A stretch of 64,000 bases of DNA, taken from positions 3,284,830 through 3,348,829 of the forward strand of contig NC_087389.1 of the NCBI RefSeq assembly GCF_963675165.1. Reading direction: 5' to 3'. Below are positions 21,201 through 31,928 of this stretch, piece by piece. The stretch's first letter is position 1; each line of letters starts with the position of its first letter. This DNA comes from Halichondria panicea (lineage: Eukaryota > Porifera > Demospongiae > Suberitida > Halichondriidae). Below the pieces are notes generated by a model. It saw only the letters and a program-made list of their open reading frames with translations. It had not been told where the DNA came from and ran no database searches. Made by a program: the position numbers and the translations under genes.

Positions 21201-21620
21201 TTACGTTCTGATGAGTCGGCTTGAAGGAGGTGTGATGCGAGGGGTCTTAATCAATTTCAGGGGTGCGCCACGAGGGGTCTGAATCGATTTCACACGAGGG
21301 GCCTCACTTGATTTCAAAGGAGGGGTCTTCAAGCTTGGGGTCTTAATCGATTTCACACGAGGGGTCTGAATCGATTTCAGGGGTGTGACACGAGAGGACA
21401 GACGAGAAGTTGCCAGAGAGAGAATACGTCTCTTCCTGATTTCACCCTGAACTGTTGGAGTTTGAGATTTGGGTTGTTTTGGTGTGCTGCAAAACTGAGG
21501 TTGCGGTGTTTTGGATATCATTTGGCTAAGAGAATAGCGGTGGTGCCGGTAGCAATTTTTCATCCTGATCAATAAATGAGAATGATGGTTCATTTGACTG
21601 AAACAAGCCACTTGTACCAT
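21201..21620 (-). other. Thr/Pro/Lys repeat frame, possible N-terminus of the Ulp1-PHD gene
   Basis: A 139-codon minus frame with six or seven copies of a loose unit TPRVKSI/LKSIQTPR between 21225 and 21400, preceded by basic, Ser/Pro-rich sequence. It stops 9 bp before the ATG of the Ulp1 part, in another frame. It could join that gene through a small indel or a splice. The repetitive, disordered composition gives no function on its own. Confidence 0.4.
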
Positions 21621-21640
21621 TGTGTGCTATTGGTGACAAA

Positions 21641-22095
21641 CAATCTTGGGAAAAGGCCGTACACTTGGAGCTTGTTTCCGATTTAACTACGGAAGCCTTT
21701 ATTGCTGCTCTCCGGCGTTTCATGGCACGCCGTGGCCATCCATCCATGATATGGAGTGATAATGGTACCAACTTTCGTGGGGCTAATCGAGAGCTCAGAG
21801 AATTCTTGAAGAACAACGCACCCAAGGTCAAATATCCGAGTTTTGTTCTTCCAAACAGATCGTGTGGAAGTTCATCCCTAAACGTTCCCCTCATATTTTG
21901 GCGGATTATGGGAGGCAGCTGTTAAAAGCTTTAAGCTTCATGTTGCAAGTAATGTCAAGCTCACCTTTGAGGAGATGACCACACTATTGGCACAGATTGA
22001 AGCTTGCTTAAACAGTCGGCCTTTAACTCCTAAATGGACCATGGACCAGCGCAACAATTTGAAAGCGGAAACACAGTTGGTGGAAACTATAGTTG
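21641..22095 (+). pseudogene. BEL/Pao retrotransposon integrase fragment
   Basis: The plus-strand frame reads AVHLELVSDLTTEAFIAALRRF, MARRGHPSMIWSDNGTNF and GANRELREFL, the integrase catalytic core of BEL/Pao elements with its second Asp (SDNG). The frame shifts near 21885, beside a tttt run, and continues as [12 protein letters not shown] and [12 protein letters not shown]. Neither gag-RT regions nor LTRs were found around it, so it is an isolated piece. Confidence 0.8.
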
Positions 22096-22387
22096 CTGTG
22101 TAAGAAGTGATAGAATGGACGACCTAGCTACAGAAGCAACAAGCTCACGCTATCAGAAAAGAGTGCGTGGAAAAACCTACTGACTCGACCGTTGGACAAA
22201 TTGCTCTGGATCTGAGCTAAGGCTGAGGAACAGGAGTACACAGGTTACCCTCGCGTCCCTACACATGGATAATTTCGCCAACAGACATGATCTAAAGGGA
22301 TCTAAAGGGACACCTTAGCAACATAATCGAGGAGAGCCTCGTTATCTCGTCAGACCAAACACGTGAGACTGTTAAGCGAACTGTTCT

Positions 22388-22846
22388 GTGCAAGGACACT
22401 ATTCGCTGCTCTGGCTTGAGAAAAGCGACCTAAACACGACTCAGAGAGAACACTTAAGACAATCCTGCGCTTACACAATTCTACATTTATCCACGTTATT
22501 TGCAAATCCACAAGCAGTGAGATGTTTGGGAGATACTTTCACTCACTCGCCTGCCATGCTGCACTACTGTTTAGATTGTACGCTCATTGAACACAGAGCA
22601 GCACGAAAGACCATGCCAAACACCTTATTATACACCTCAATTGGGAAACAAGAAAGAAGGCCCAATGAAAAATACCTTAAGAAAAAGCTTGTTTTAGGCC
22701 CAGGGGTTTGGTGGAAGAAGGGAGTGGAATTTTTTGATGGTAGCCACGAACCACGAAACAAACTACAGAGACTGGACCCGACTTTCGCTCGCCTGAGATT
22801 TCGCTCGCCTGAGATCGACCTTTATAACTACCAGCTAGGGTTCTAA
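22388..22846 (+). other. Unassigned 152-codon open frame
   Basis: This is the longest open frame between the BEL integrase scrap and 24 kb. Its composition is protein-like, but I recognise no domain, and no splice signals or start context single it out. It could be a retroelement-derived leftover or chance. Confidence 0.25.
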
Positions 22847-24775
22847 CTGTATCTAACTGTATATCACTTCTAACCTAACGACTAATCGTCTTTTGATCTA
22901 CCTAACAACAAACAACCAATCACATGAGACCCCGGCTACTACTACATCAACCATTAAGCCCAACACCATGCATGTACTAATGGTGGTTGGATCAAAATTT
23001 TTCCCTTCTCCTACTATAATATTCCTACTATAATATATAATGTAAATATATAATGTAAAATACACCCACAAATGTACTCCAGCAGCGACGTCATGTACAG
23101 GTACATACAGTACAATTGCAAAGCTCTCTCGTGGATTTTATAGGCTATTAAACTAACAGCTAGCTAGCTAGCTATGCAATCAAAGTAACGAAAAATTGGA
23201 GACTCACCTTTTTGTCCGGTCAAGGCCTGATCCGTGATCTCCTTAACTCTGCATAATTATGTTGGTACCAGGATCGAGGAGCTATAGCTAGCTAGCTACC
23301 CAGATGATCCTATAATTATAGCCTACAGACTATGATAGCACACTACTTACATTCAAAGAAGTATTTTGAGCTTTTTTGCTTACATAACTTGCTTACTGCT
23401 TACGTCGTAGATCCAGCTTGTCCGTACTACTCTAATGCTACAACAAACAAGCTCAAAAGCTAGCTATATAGCTAGCTTAACTTTAGCTATAATTAATTGT
23501 AGCTACATTTCTTTTCAAATAATTACATCAACTTGGGCGAGCGACTTAATAACTGAAGCACTGAAGCACTGAACGCTTTTGGTAAAGTATAATTCACTGG
23601 AAGATAATTCACTGGAATCTATAGTCTGCATGTTAGATCTACTGCTACTGCTACTGGTCGAAACAGAGGCAGCTTAGTCTTGGCCCCGTGCCAATGTTTG
23701 CACAGGCACTGGCACTAATGTTTGCACATGCGCATACTGTGCTTTATGTAGAGTCACATGCTATTTCCATAGTGGCAGCCCTATCAGTACTTCCCGACCT
23801 ACAGAAAATTTTCTGCACTGAAATCTCATGTGTATATAGGTATAGACGCTAAAATGCAAACTGCTTTTAAACCATCGTCATAATTATGTACTTCTTACTT
23901 CGTCATGAATCGGAACCGGAAGGATGTTTAGATTATCACTTGAATATTATCACTTGAAGGACCACTTCGAGTGTAAACAGTGATCCTCTGATCTCAAGCG
24001 TAGTAGCGGCTTGTTCCTACTCAAGTTAAAAAAATCGAGCAACAGATTTGTACACAACTTATGGACACCCCGAATGGACATGATATGCTTTCCAATTGTC
24101 AACGAAACTTTTGGGAATTCTGAAAAACTATTTGAATCGCTTCATACCAAGTATCAGCAAGACAAATATTACTTCCTACTGGAGGAATTCAAAAATTCAA
24201 AATGACTGTACGTAGTAAACAGTAAAACAACACCAAAAACCATTCTACACCAAAAACCAGCTGTGCTGAGTACATTAAAAGCAGTACTGCAGTTCGTAGA
24301 CTTTTGTGTTTATAGAACACATCCATTACAGATTATTTGCCGAGCTTGAAGTGTGAGCCTTAGGATCAGCAGCAAAAGTTGGAATTGCCAACATACCAAC
24401 ATACCGAATTTTTGTCTGAAAACCGTACCTCAGATGAGCCTTGCATCCTTTTACTCCACCACGTATGGTGTAAACAGATGGTCTTCGCTTGCTTGATTGT
24501 TTTCCTACTGGAAGGTGTGTTTCCTCGTGATTTCCTCCGAAAAGATACAGGTTGATTATGGATATTCCGAAACTTCAAATAAACTTGTTAGCTTGTACCT
24601 GTCGAAGATAAACATCGAAGATAAACATTGGGAATGTTTACGTACATCACTGATTTAAAAACTCAAAACTATTATTCCTCAAGTTACGATTATTCATTTC
24701 ATCATCCAGAACGCCCCATGGACGCTTCGATATGGGAAATTATGGTGTGATATTAGTGTCAAAATTATGGTGTCT
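22847..24775. other. Intergenic, no gene recognised
   Basis: AT-rich with several (gcta)n/tagctagct stretches (23159-23173, 23280-23298, 23455-23478). A 64-codon frame at 24011-24205 is unassigned. Confidence 0.5.
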
Positions 24776-24993
24776 GCAAAAGTTCAATGAGGGTGTGTTT
24801 TCGTACATTGAGGGTGCTTTCTAATCATGAGGGTGTGATTGAGGGTGTGTGCTTTCTAATCTTATGAGGGTGTTCTGCCAGTGAGGGTGAGGGTGCTTTC
24901 TAAGTGAGGGTTTCTAATCATATGAGGGTGTGTTTTCATACATTGAGGGTGCTTTCTAATTATCTTAGGGTGTAATTTCTGCCAGTTGAGGGT
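24776..24993. repeat. Degenerate tandem repeat, TGAGGGTG(TGTTTTC)...TGCTTTCTAATC
   Basis: About ten copies of a tgagggtg core at irregular spacing with alternating spacers such as ctttctaatc. Confidence 0.8.
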
Positions 24994-25122
24994 GCTTGCT
25001 GAACGTATATATGTGTGCTTGCAATCTATAAATGTGTTAAAATTATAATTATAGCACTGCTATTATTAATACTATAATTATAGCACAGAAATACAGTCAT
25101 CATATTAAAGGCAACAACAGTA

Positions 25123-26580
25123 CTAGCAAGTCCATAAAGGTCCATTCCAAAATGATGTCAATGGTCGTCTCCAACTCTGCACGTGTACTGCATCCTGTAA
25201 GCGGCTCTTCCCAATCGATTCCAAACCCACTCCCCACTCGCTTGTCACAGTAAAATAATTATTAACAGTATGGACATGCAGAAGCATACTCACATCGTTA
25301 AAATCTTCAAAGACTTCCTTGGCAATCATACTCTGTGAACCTGCAATTCGCTGTAGACCTGCAGTCCATAATTGCTGAGGGGTTAAATTATGTTCCGACC
25401 TCATTATCCAAGAGTTTGTTTTTGATAAGTGCCGAGCAATGAACACATAATGAAGGCAAAAGATGTGTATGTCATCATTGGGATCGAGGATGTTAATAGA
25501 TTCCATTGGTTAGACATCCCTCCACATTCTCTCCACTCTCTAATTATGTACACTCTTGCCGACGATAACACTCCCTCTCCCAGGACCTCGCTTCGGATGA
25601 GATAGCATGAGCATAGAAACTTCTACATTTTCTCCGCCAGCGCGTCACATCTAACACGGGAAGGTAATCCATACGTGTACAACGCATTCTTGAATAGTTA
25701 CTGTACTGGCTTAGAACAGAAGAGAAACACAGGAATTCTTGAGTATCCTCCATGGATTACCAATCTCCATCTAAATGCACAATTTTGATTAAAAATGTAA
25801 ATGTACATATACCACACAAGTCTCCAAAAATAATGTCATGTCATGATTGTACCCATGATTTGTACCCATGATTATAATTTAAGAGACACACTATGTCTTT
25901 GGAGTAGTCCGCTTAGGTACGGTGATGGTTCCCATCAATGTGCCAGAGGGACAATGGACAATGGTGATGGCACTGAATAGGTCTCACAGTAGATGCCCAA
26001 CGCACAGCTACACCTTCAGGATCAATGCGACGAAGGGTTTCACGTACACGATGGTGAGGAACTCGATGACCCTCTTGTAGGAGATGGGCATACATCATAC
26101 AATAACCACAGTTAGGAAAATGCTCTTGGATTTTGCTGGCTAGTATATCTAAATGAGTAGAGAGCCCGGCCACTTTGAGTCATGCGTCTTCTTATAGTGC
26201 TCAAGCTGACAGAAGCAATGTTAGTGCAGTTAAATCCTATATTCAAGAGGTACTTCTGCTTGTGTTTAACACATAGGCATACGTCTTCTTATAGTGCTCA
26301 AGCTGACACCAATAACAGAAGCAATGTTAGTGCAGTTAAATCCTATATTCAAGAGGTACTCGATCTGTTCCGAACTGACATCAAGTGATGGCCTTCCTCT
26401 TCTGCTTGTGTTTAACACATAGGTACGTCATGCTCTTGATCTTGTATTTGTAACAAAAGGCCCAACTCAATAGTTGAATCAGTGTACAGAGACTTGTACA
26501 GTTTGTCAACTTGATATATAAGATAGTCTAGTTCACAGGGATCTCTACTAGTGCTCGAGAAGTTGCCTGGCACAAACTTC
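25123..26580 (-). pseudogene. HTH-integrase (rve-like DDE) transposon gene, broken
   Basis: Minus-strand traces are in order. An N-terminal helical part (CELDYLIYQVDKLYKSL, about 26540-26490) comes first. Next is a resolvase-like HTH (GRPSLDVSSEQIEYLL, ASVIGVSLSTIRRRM). A linker follows (HFPNCGYCMMYAHLL, RVRETLRRIDPEGVAVRWAS). The start of the integrase core is LWHIDGNH, with the first Asp (about 25940). After a degenerate stretch come [22 protein letters not shown] and RVERMWRDV, then ILDPNDDIHIFCLHYVF (25500-25440) and TPQQLWTAGLQRIAGS. There are in-frame stops (for instance in the HN-RVERMW motif), shifts and a local duplication of the HTH part. I know this HTH-integrase family from sponges, cnidarians and fish. 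It is dead here. Confidence 0.75.
26181..26422. repeat. Tandem duplication inside the HTH-integrase gene
   Basis: The block cgtcttcttatagtgctcaa... to the ...cttgtgtttaacacatagg region occurs at 26181-26277 and again, with about 50 extra bp, at 26278-26422. Confidence 0.8.
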
Positions 26581-27659
26581 AAATGGCATCCACAAGGTCA
26601 TCAGACATTACTTTCAGACAACAGAAATTAATTGACACAGCACTTTATTTAAAGCACATCAAAAATACATTATAGAATAAATCACAATTGTCCAAAAACC
26701 CTGTGAAGCCATATTCATTAGTTCAGTAGGGAAATGCACAACGAACACATGTTGGTAGAAATCCACTTTCAACAAATTCAATAGCGGGAGAACGATTACT
26801 GTAACCTGGCAACCAGTAAGAAATACAAGAACATCTTGAAGAGTAGGAGTGCCAGCAACATTTGGACCTGTGGGGAAATTGGGATATGAACATCAACCCT
26901 TTAACCCTTTCCCCGTTGAAGCCACTCTAGTGGTCATTTTCAAAAATTCGTTGTGCACACGCTGTAGGTACCAGCACATGTGTATTGAGCTGCTCTTTCA
27001 CGTGGTATCTGTAATATGCTGCCTCGAGGTACGCTTTGTACAGTAATGTCGAAAGAAAAGTGACCGTTTGATAATGTTTCAAGATCTTCGTAGTACAACC
27101 TTAGTGAGGTTCTAAAGTATAGCTAGAGAGTGAGAATATCGATGCTTCTTGAGTGAGAGGACAGTGACTGGGATCATAGCTAGATACCTCAAGCTAGAAA
27201 ATATAGAGCCTGAAGGCCTGAGGACTCTTGCGATGGAACAACTTCTTGGATCTGGTAAGTCTAGAGTAGCATTTGTAGTCTTGATAGCTAGGCTAGTTAG
27301 TACAGCAGTGGACATCATGAGCCACCATTGAACTTGTAAACCTGTGTGTAGGTGAAGAAAACATTTCCCGGCAAAAGGGCGTCTGCTGATACGACCTCGC
27401 AGAGAACTGATCCTGATTGAACCATGTCACCATGAGAACATTGAGAACACTTATTTAGTGTCTTTAGCCACTCTGTGCCCTCATACAGTATTATTTGTGT
27501 ACATAGTTGTGAATGTTTGTAAACAATTGCTAATTAGTGGGTTGCTAGGTAACAAAGATGGTGTCAAGATACCTCTGGGGTGTGCGCCTCCTGTAGGAAA
27601 TAGTTACAAGTGATTTCAATGTATGGTTCATGACATATGAATTTTAAATCTGTATTTTC
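26581..27659. other. Intergenic, unassigned
   Basis: A 60-codon plus-strand frame (27149-27331) with protein-like composition (LKLENIEPEGLRTLAMEQLL) has a good splice-donor-like sequence (ctggtaagt) at about 27252. It may be an exon remnant. A lone ttaaccctttccccg motif at 26897-26911 resembles a piggyBac end but has no partner. Confidence 0.3.
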
Positions 27660-28441
27660 TTAACCGTCGGATTCTTAATTAACAGTGAAGTGAAATGTCT
27701 GTAAATTCTCTATCGGGTTTCCAGAGCAATTTAATAAAATGCCTAGCAACCATATACCAATAGAATGCCCATACAACAAGGATGCTGGTGCAACATGTGT
27801 TGCCACGGTCACCCGTTTTTATCATTTTAAATTAATGCTCGGCCAGCGGTGAGATAAAATCCAAAATTTTTTTTATGGATCAGCTTATCATACTAAGCTC
27901 ATCATATGAATGTAACAGAATTAATATCAATTTGAAGTATCAATTTGAAGTACAATGTATTACTATATCGGTGAACGATCTATGACTATGAAATTTTCAA
28001 GCTCACATAAAGACTGTTCATTACTATTTTAGCTATATATTCTAGCTATACTATACTACTTGCCAGAGTCACACAGTGAGCCCTCTCCTGGTCTTTCACC
28101 GTCCTGGTCCATGTCATGCATGTCCTCAGTCCCAGACAGTTATCAGCGTCTGGTATAAAGCTGATAGCCTTTGGGAGGTGTCCTACTATCCCCTCTCCTT
28201 CATTGGCACTGTCGCCATTGCTGTCCTCAAGCTGTTCAAGCACATCGGCACAAGTAAACAACCTCTTCGTGCAGTAAGATGCTAATGAAATTTTAACATA
28301 GCTTGGAAATTTCTAGACTAAATTGCACGTGATTCTACCTATACAGGGATGTGCGTAAATCGAGCTACTTCCTAAGTATCGCAGAATTAGAATTTCGCAA
28401 AAAAAGTCACTATTGCGGGCCAGCCCGTGACGGTTAAAGGG
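27660..28441 (-). mobile_element. Non-autonomous piggyBac-like element, copy A
   Basis: The right end gacggttaaaggg is followed by TTAA (28442-28445), the piggyBac target. The left end ttaaccgtcgg has lost the outermost CCCTTT. The copy matches 50192-51117 in inverse orientation. On the minus strand it encodes the same N-terminal frame as that copy (FTCADVLEQLEDSNGD..., 28261 downward), with a deletion after SNGD. Confidence 0.8.
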
Positions 28442-28445
28442 TTAA

Positions 28446-30210
28446 AAGGTCTGCTTCTCCTATTCATCTGGCTGGGGCGATTCCGTGGCTGATTGGCACT
28501 AGACTTTCGGTATAGCTGTCGTTTTTTATTTTGGTTTCCGCACCGGATACAGGCGGCCATTCGTTGCCGTTCGTTATCTGAAAGAACGCACTGGTCAAGT
28601 TCCAATGTAGAGTGTCGTTCTAGTGGTCCAGGAATTTCTTGGCCCCGCACAAGGTGTGAATATGCTATAAAACGCTGACTCAGCTAGACAAGTTGCACAT
28701 TAGAACTTGACCAGGCTACCGGGCATAATGCGAATATAATTCGAGGTAACTTCTTCCTTCCAATCTATGCTAGCCTTGCCGATTAAAATACGGCGCTTCA
28801 AACGAACGTAAAATCCATTTACTAAGAATATGTTGCGTAATACTTTAAGATGCCGTCTATTGCGTTGGCTTGAACACTAGTTTAAAGACAGAAGAGGATG
28901 TCTAGGATAGTCCTATAGCCAGGTTGTCTTCGCAAGTAGATGTTTGAGGTAGCTCCAAGGTAAGACATCCTGACCATACAACCATCGTAGAGAGCCTCTT
29001 CTGGATTCAGACTAGTGTGAAGCCACGCTAAGCTGATGTACCATTATAGTATCTATGGATGTACAAAGATAAAAAATAGATGAGAAATAAAAAAGGGGAT
29101 TCCACAGAATAAACTAACGCATGCGCATATCACTCATATCACTGTGTAGCGGGTATGTATAAATGTGCGGATTGAGCCTGTACCGCAAAAATTTATACCC
29201 ACGAAGTTTTATGAATAGTAGGCGTGTATGAATAGTAGGCGTGTTCAGTATTATCATAGATTGAAAAGGAAGGGGATTGGAAACGAAAATGTTTGCGTGA
29301 AGTTATAGGGTGTGGCTAAAACTACAAAGGTTATAGTTGTCTTGCTGCCATACAACACACATAGAAATGGTGGAATTGATCACTTTTAATGTTGATTATT
29401 CTAGCTAAGACTAAGCAACGCAGCTACTATCACTAAACAAATAAATGCTATGCAAGAAGGAATAGCTCTTACTATGAAGTCGGGTGTCTCTAAAAGTAGC
29501 TTGTCCATGGCATGAAACCATACTTAGATACATAATAACCAAGTCGTCCTTTGCTGTTTCGGCTTCACAGCAGGGAAAGAGAAAAGTTGACATGGAGTAT
29601 TTCAAGCTAAACTCAACAACGAGTAAAGACAAGGGATGTAAACAAGGGATGTAAACTTACTTCTCTAGAGTACCTTCCAGCTTCTATAGTGGCATAGTTG
29701 GAAACGGTTGGTATCTCGAGTAACATCCGCGCTACGCTATCGAGGCCATCACATAAAGCTTAGTCCGTACAACTTCAAGGTCTACGTAGCATAGATTGAG
29801 TAGTTAACAGGGATTAGAAACGGGATCGTGCGACCCAACGTTGCCCATCCGCGTTTCGGTTCAGAGTGCAATAGGCAGTGGGAGTTAACCTCTAGCAGGC
29901 TGGGCACGCTATAAATCTAGTTTGGAACCACATTAGTTGTGAATTTGTCCAAGTTTGAGTTTCAAGACGACTTTAACCATAGATTGAATAGGGAGAGGGA
30001 TTGGAAACGGAAATTATATTCGCGCTACGCCGGGGTTTAATCGAGGCTGTGTATCTAACGTTGGTAAAATCTTGCCTGCTAGATTATACTGGACTTCCAA
30101 CTGACACTTGAGACAATATGGGACCGCATTCTAGGTACATAAAGCGTGTTTTGTACCTCTAGCTCTCTTCACAAAAGTCAAAAATGTATTTTTTCTTTTC
30201 CAACTGATGC
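28446..30210. other. Repeat-rich intergenic sequence
   Basis: At about 29255-29700 lies a repeat, present again at 35270-35760, that starts with catagattgaaaaggaaggggattggaaacg. The short motif (catagatt...ggattggaaacg) recurs near 29812 and 29985. The minus frame 28650-28387 is protein-like but unassigned. Confidence 0.45.
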
Positions 30211-30214
30211 TCAC

Positions 30215-30615
30215 CATTAGGGGGCATGACAGTTTACGGCCTAATGCCTTTTTGACCTGGCCAAAGAGAAAGGTGCCTCATCGTGGCTTTCAGTTCTACC
30301 TATTGATGACCATGGGGTCTCCCAGCGCATGCACTCTGTCTTCGCTATGGCTGGCCACTGCCATCGACCCCTACTAAATGCTCAGCCTTCTCAGCAAACC
30401 ATGCAATGATTTGCCCAAAGGGCGGCGATAAGGCTACGTGATGACAGCTTCACTTCTCACCAAAGTCTGCCACAATGTTGCCACAGAACCCCGACTACAA
30501 CCACTAAGCGGAGAGTCTTTATCCCACTGCTCAGCCATTACCACTGCCGTCTTGACATCCGTGCGAGAGGGTTCTGGTCTGCTGCTCAAGACGCATATTT
30601 AGATGTGAGGGTTTT
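30215..30615 (+). pseudogene. Non-LTR retrotransposon fragment, 5' part (split by gypsy insertion)
   Basis: Frames read LAKEKGASSWLSVLPIDDHG near 30257-30315, a decayed Cys/His zone, and AAQDAYLDVRVF just before 30615. These match, in order, the C-terminal third of the element at 36433-38151. The fragment continues after the gypsy element at 34078. Confidence 0.75.
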
Positions 30616-30765
30616 TGTAGTAGATTTCGTCATATAGTAGATTACGTCTTCTAGACTAGCCTTACTGGTTTTTGTAATACTTAATACTTTGTGCCACGTG
30701 TTCTGTTCAGTTCTGCCATTGTGATTACTTATTGATTAACTGATCGTGCTATATAAGACACCACA
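30616..30765 (+). repeat. 5' LTR of the second gypsy element
   Basis: 150 bp, TG...CA termini, preceded by target duplication gtttt. A TATA-like tataaga lies at about 30751-30758. Confidence 0.92.
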
Positions 30766-30784
30766 TAATTGGCGACGAGACTGG

Positions 30785-31928
30785 GATGGCAGGACTCCTG
30801 GGAAAGATCGAACAGTACGACCCAGAGGATGGCCGCAGTACGTAGAGCGCCTGGAGTATTTCTTCAAGGCCAATGGAATCGTTGGAGCAGACAATGAGGA
30901 CCGAAGACGTGCTACATTTCTTACTATGGTTGGACCAGCAGCATATAAACTTTTGAGAAGTTTGTTGTCGCCGACTACACCTGATGAGAAGACTTTTAAA
31001 CAGTTAACTGCGATACTAACAAATCAGATACTAACAAATCACTATAGCCCACCACCGTCAGAGGTGATACAGAGGTATAGATTCAACTCGAGGACACGGG
31101 CAGTTGGAGAATCCGTGGCAGTGTACATAGTCGAATTACGAAGACTAGCTGCAGCTCGTTGAACAAGATGCTTAGAGACAGATTAGTGTGCAGAGTAAAC
31201 AATGAGGCCATACAGAGAAAGTTACTGGCCGAACGGGACTTAACGTATGAGCGTGCTCTGGCAAGGATCAGAAGAGGAACTTACGAGAAATGAAGACGGT
31301 GAAGCAGGAGCCAGTCAATAAGTTGCTCCAGACCCCTAGGCAAGCCCAGGACTACAAGTGCTACCGTTGTGAGGGTAGCAACCATAAGCCGTCAGACTGT
31401 AAATTTCGAGCACTTACTTGCCGAAATTGTCAAAAGAAAGGACATATCGCGAAGGTTTTTCGGAGTAAAACCAAGAGTATCAAGACCGTGGAAGACGAAG
31501 CCGAAGTGGACTATGAAGACCTGCTCAATGCTCCCACGGGACGCATACCACCACTAGAAGTCCAGGTACTCATAGATAGTTGTGACGTACAAATGGAGAT
31601 AGATACGGGTGCATTAAGGTCTATCATGTGTGAGAGCCTATTTAGAAGTATTTGGCCCAAGAGAAAGCTGCAAGCCTCTAAGGTGAAATTGCAAACGTAT
31701 TCGAAAGAACCATTGAATATAGTTGGTGCCTTGCAGGTGCACGTTGAGTATGATGGTCAGACTGCTCAGCTTACCCTAATCATAGTAAAGGGAGATGGCC
31801 CCACCTTGTTGGGTAGGGATTGGTTAAGTGCCATACGCCTTGATTGGCCACAAATTCATTATGCTTCTAGTTCTAAACTGCAGGCATTGTTGAGCAAATA
31901 TGAAGATGTGTTCCGGGATGAACTTTAA
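30785..31928 (+). pseudogene. gag: gypsy gag and protease region, frameshifted
   Basis: A start at 30785 (MAGLLGKIEQYDPEDG) loses frame within about 60 bp. The continuing frame (YVERLEYFFKANGI...) runs to a stop at 31162, and another frame continues (LRDRLVCRVNNEAIQ, 31170-31260). From 31290 come two zinc knuckles (CYRCEGSNHKPSDC, then CRNCQKKGHIAKVF, whose last Cys is Phe), the protease active site (MEIDTGA, near 31600) and the LLGRDWL motif. The order is normal for gypsy elements but no continuous protein remains. Confidence 0.85.

Noticed and set aside
26897-26911. ttaaccctttccccg as a possible piggyBac end
   Set aside because: No matching inverted end within several kb, and the inner sequence differs from both piggyBac-like copies.
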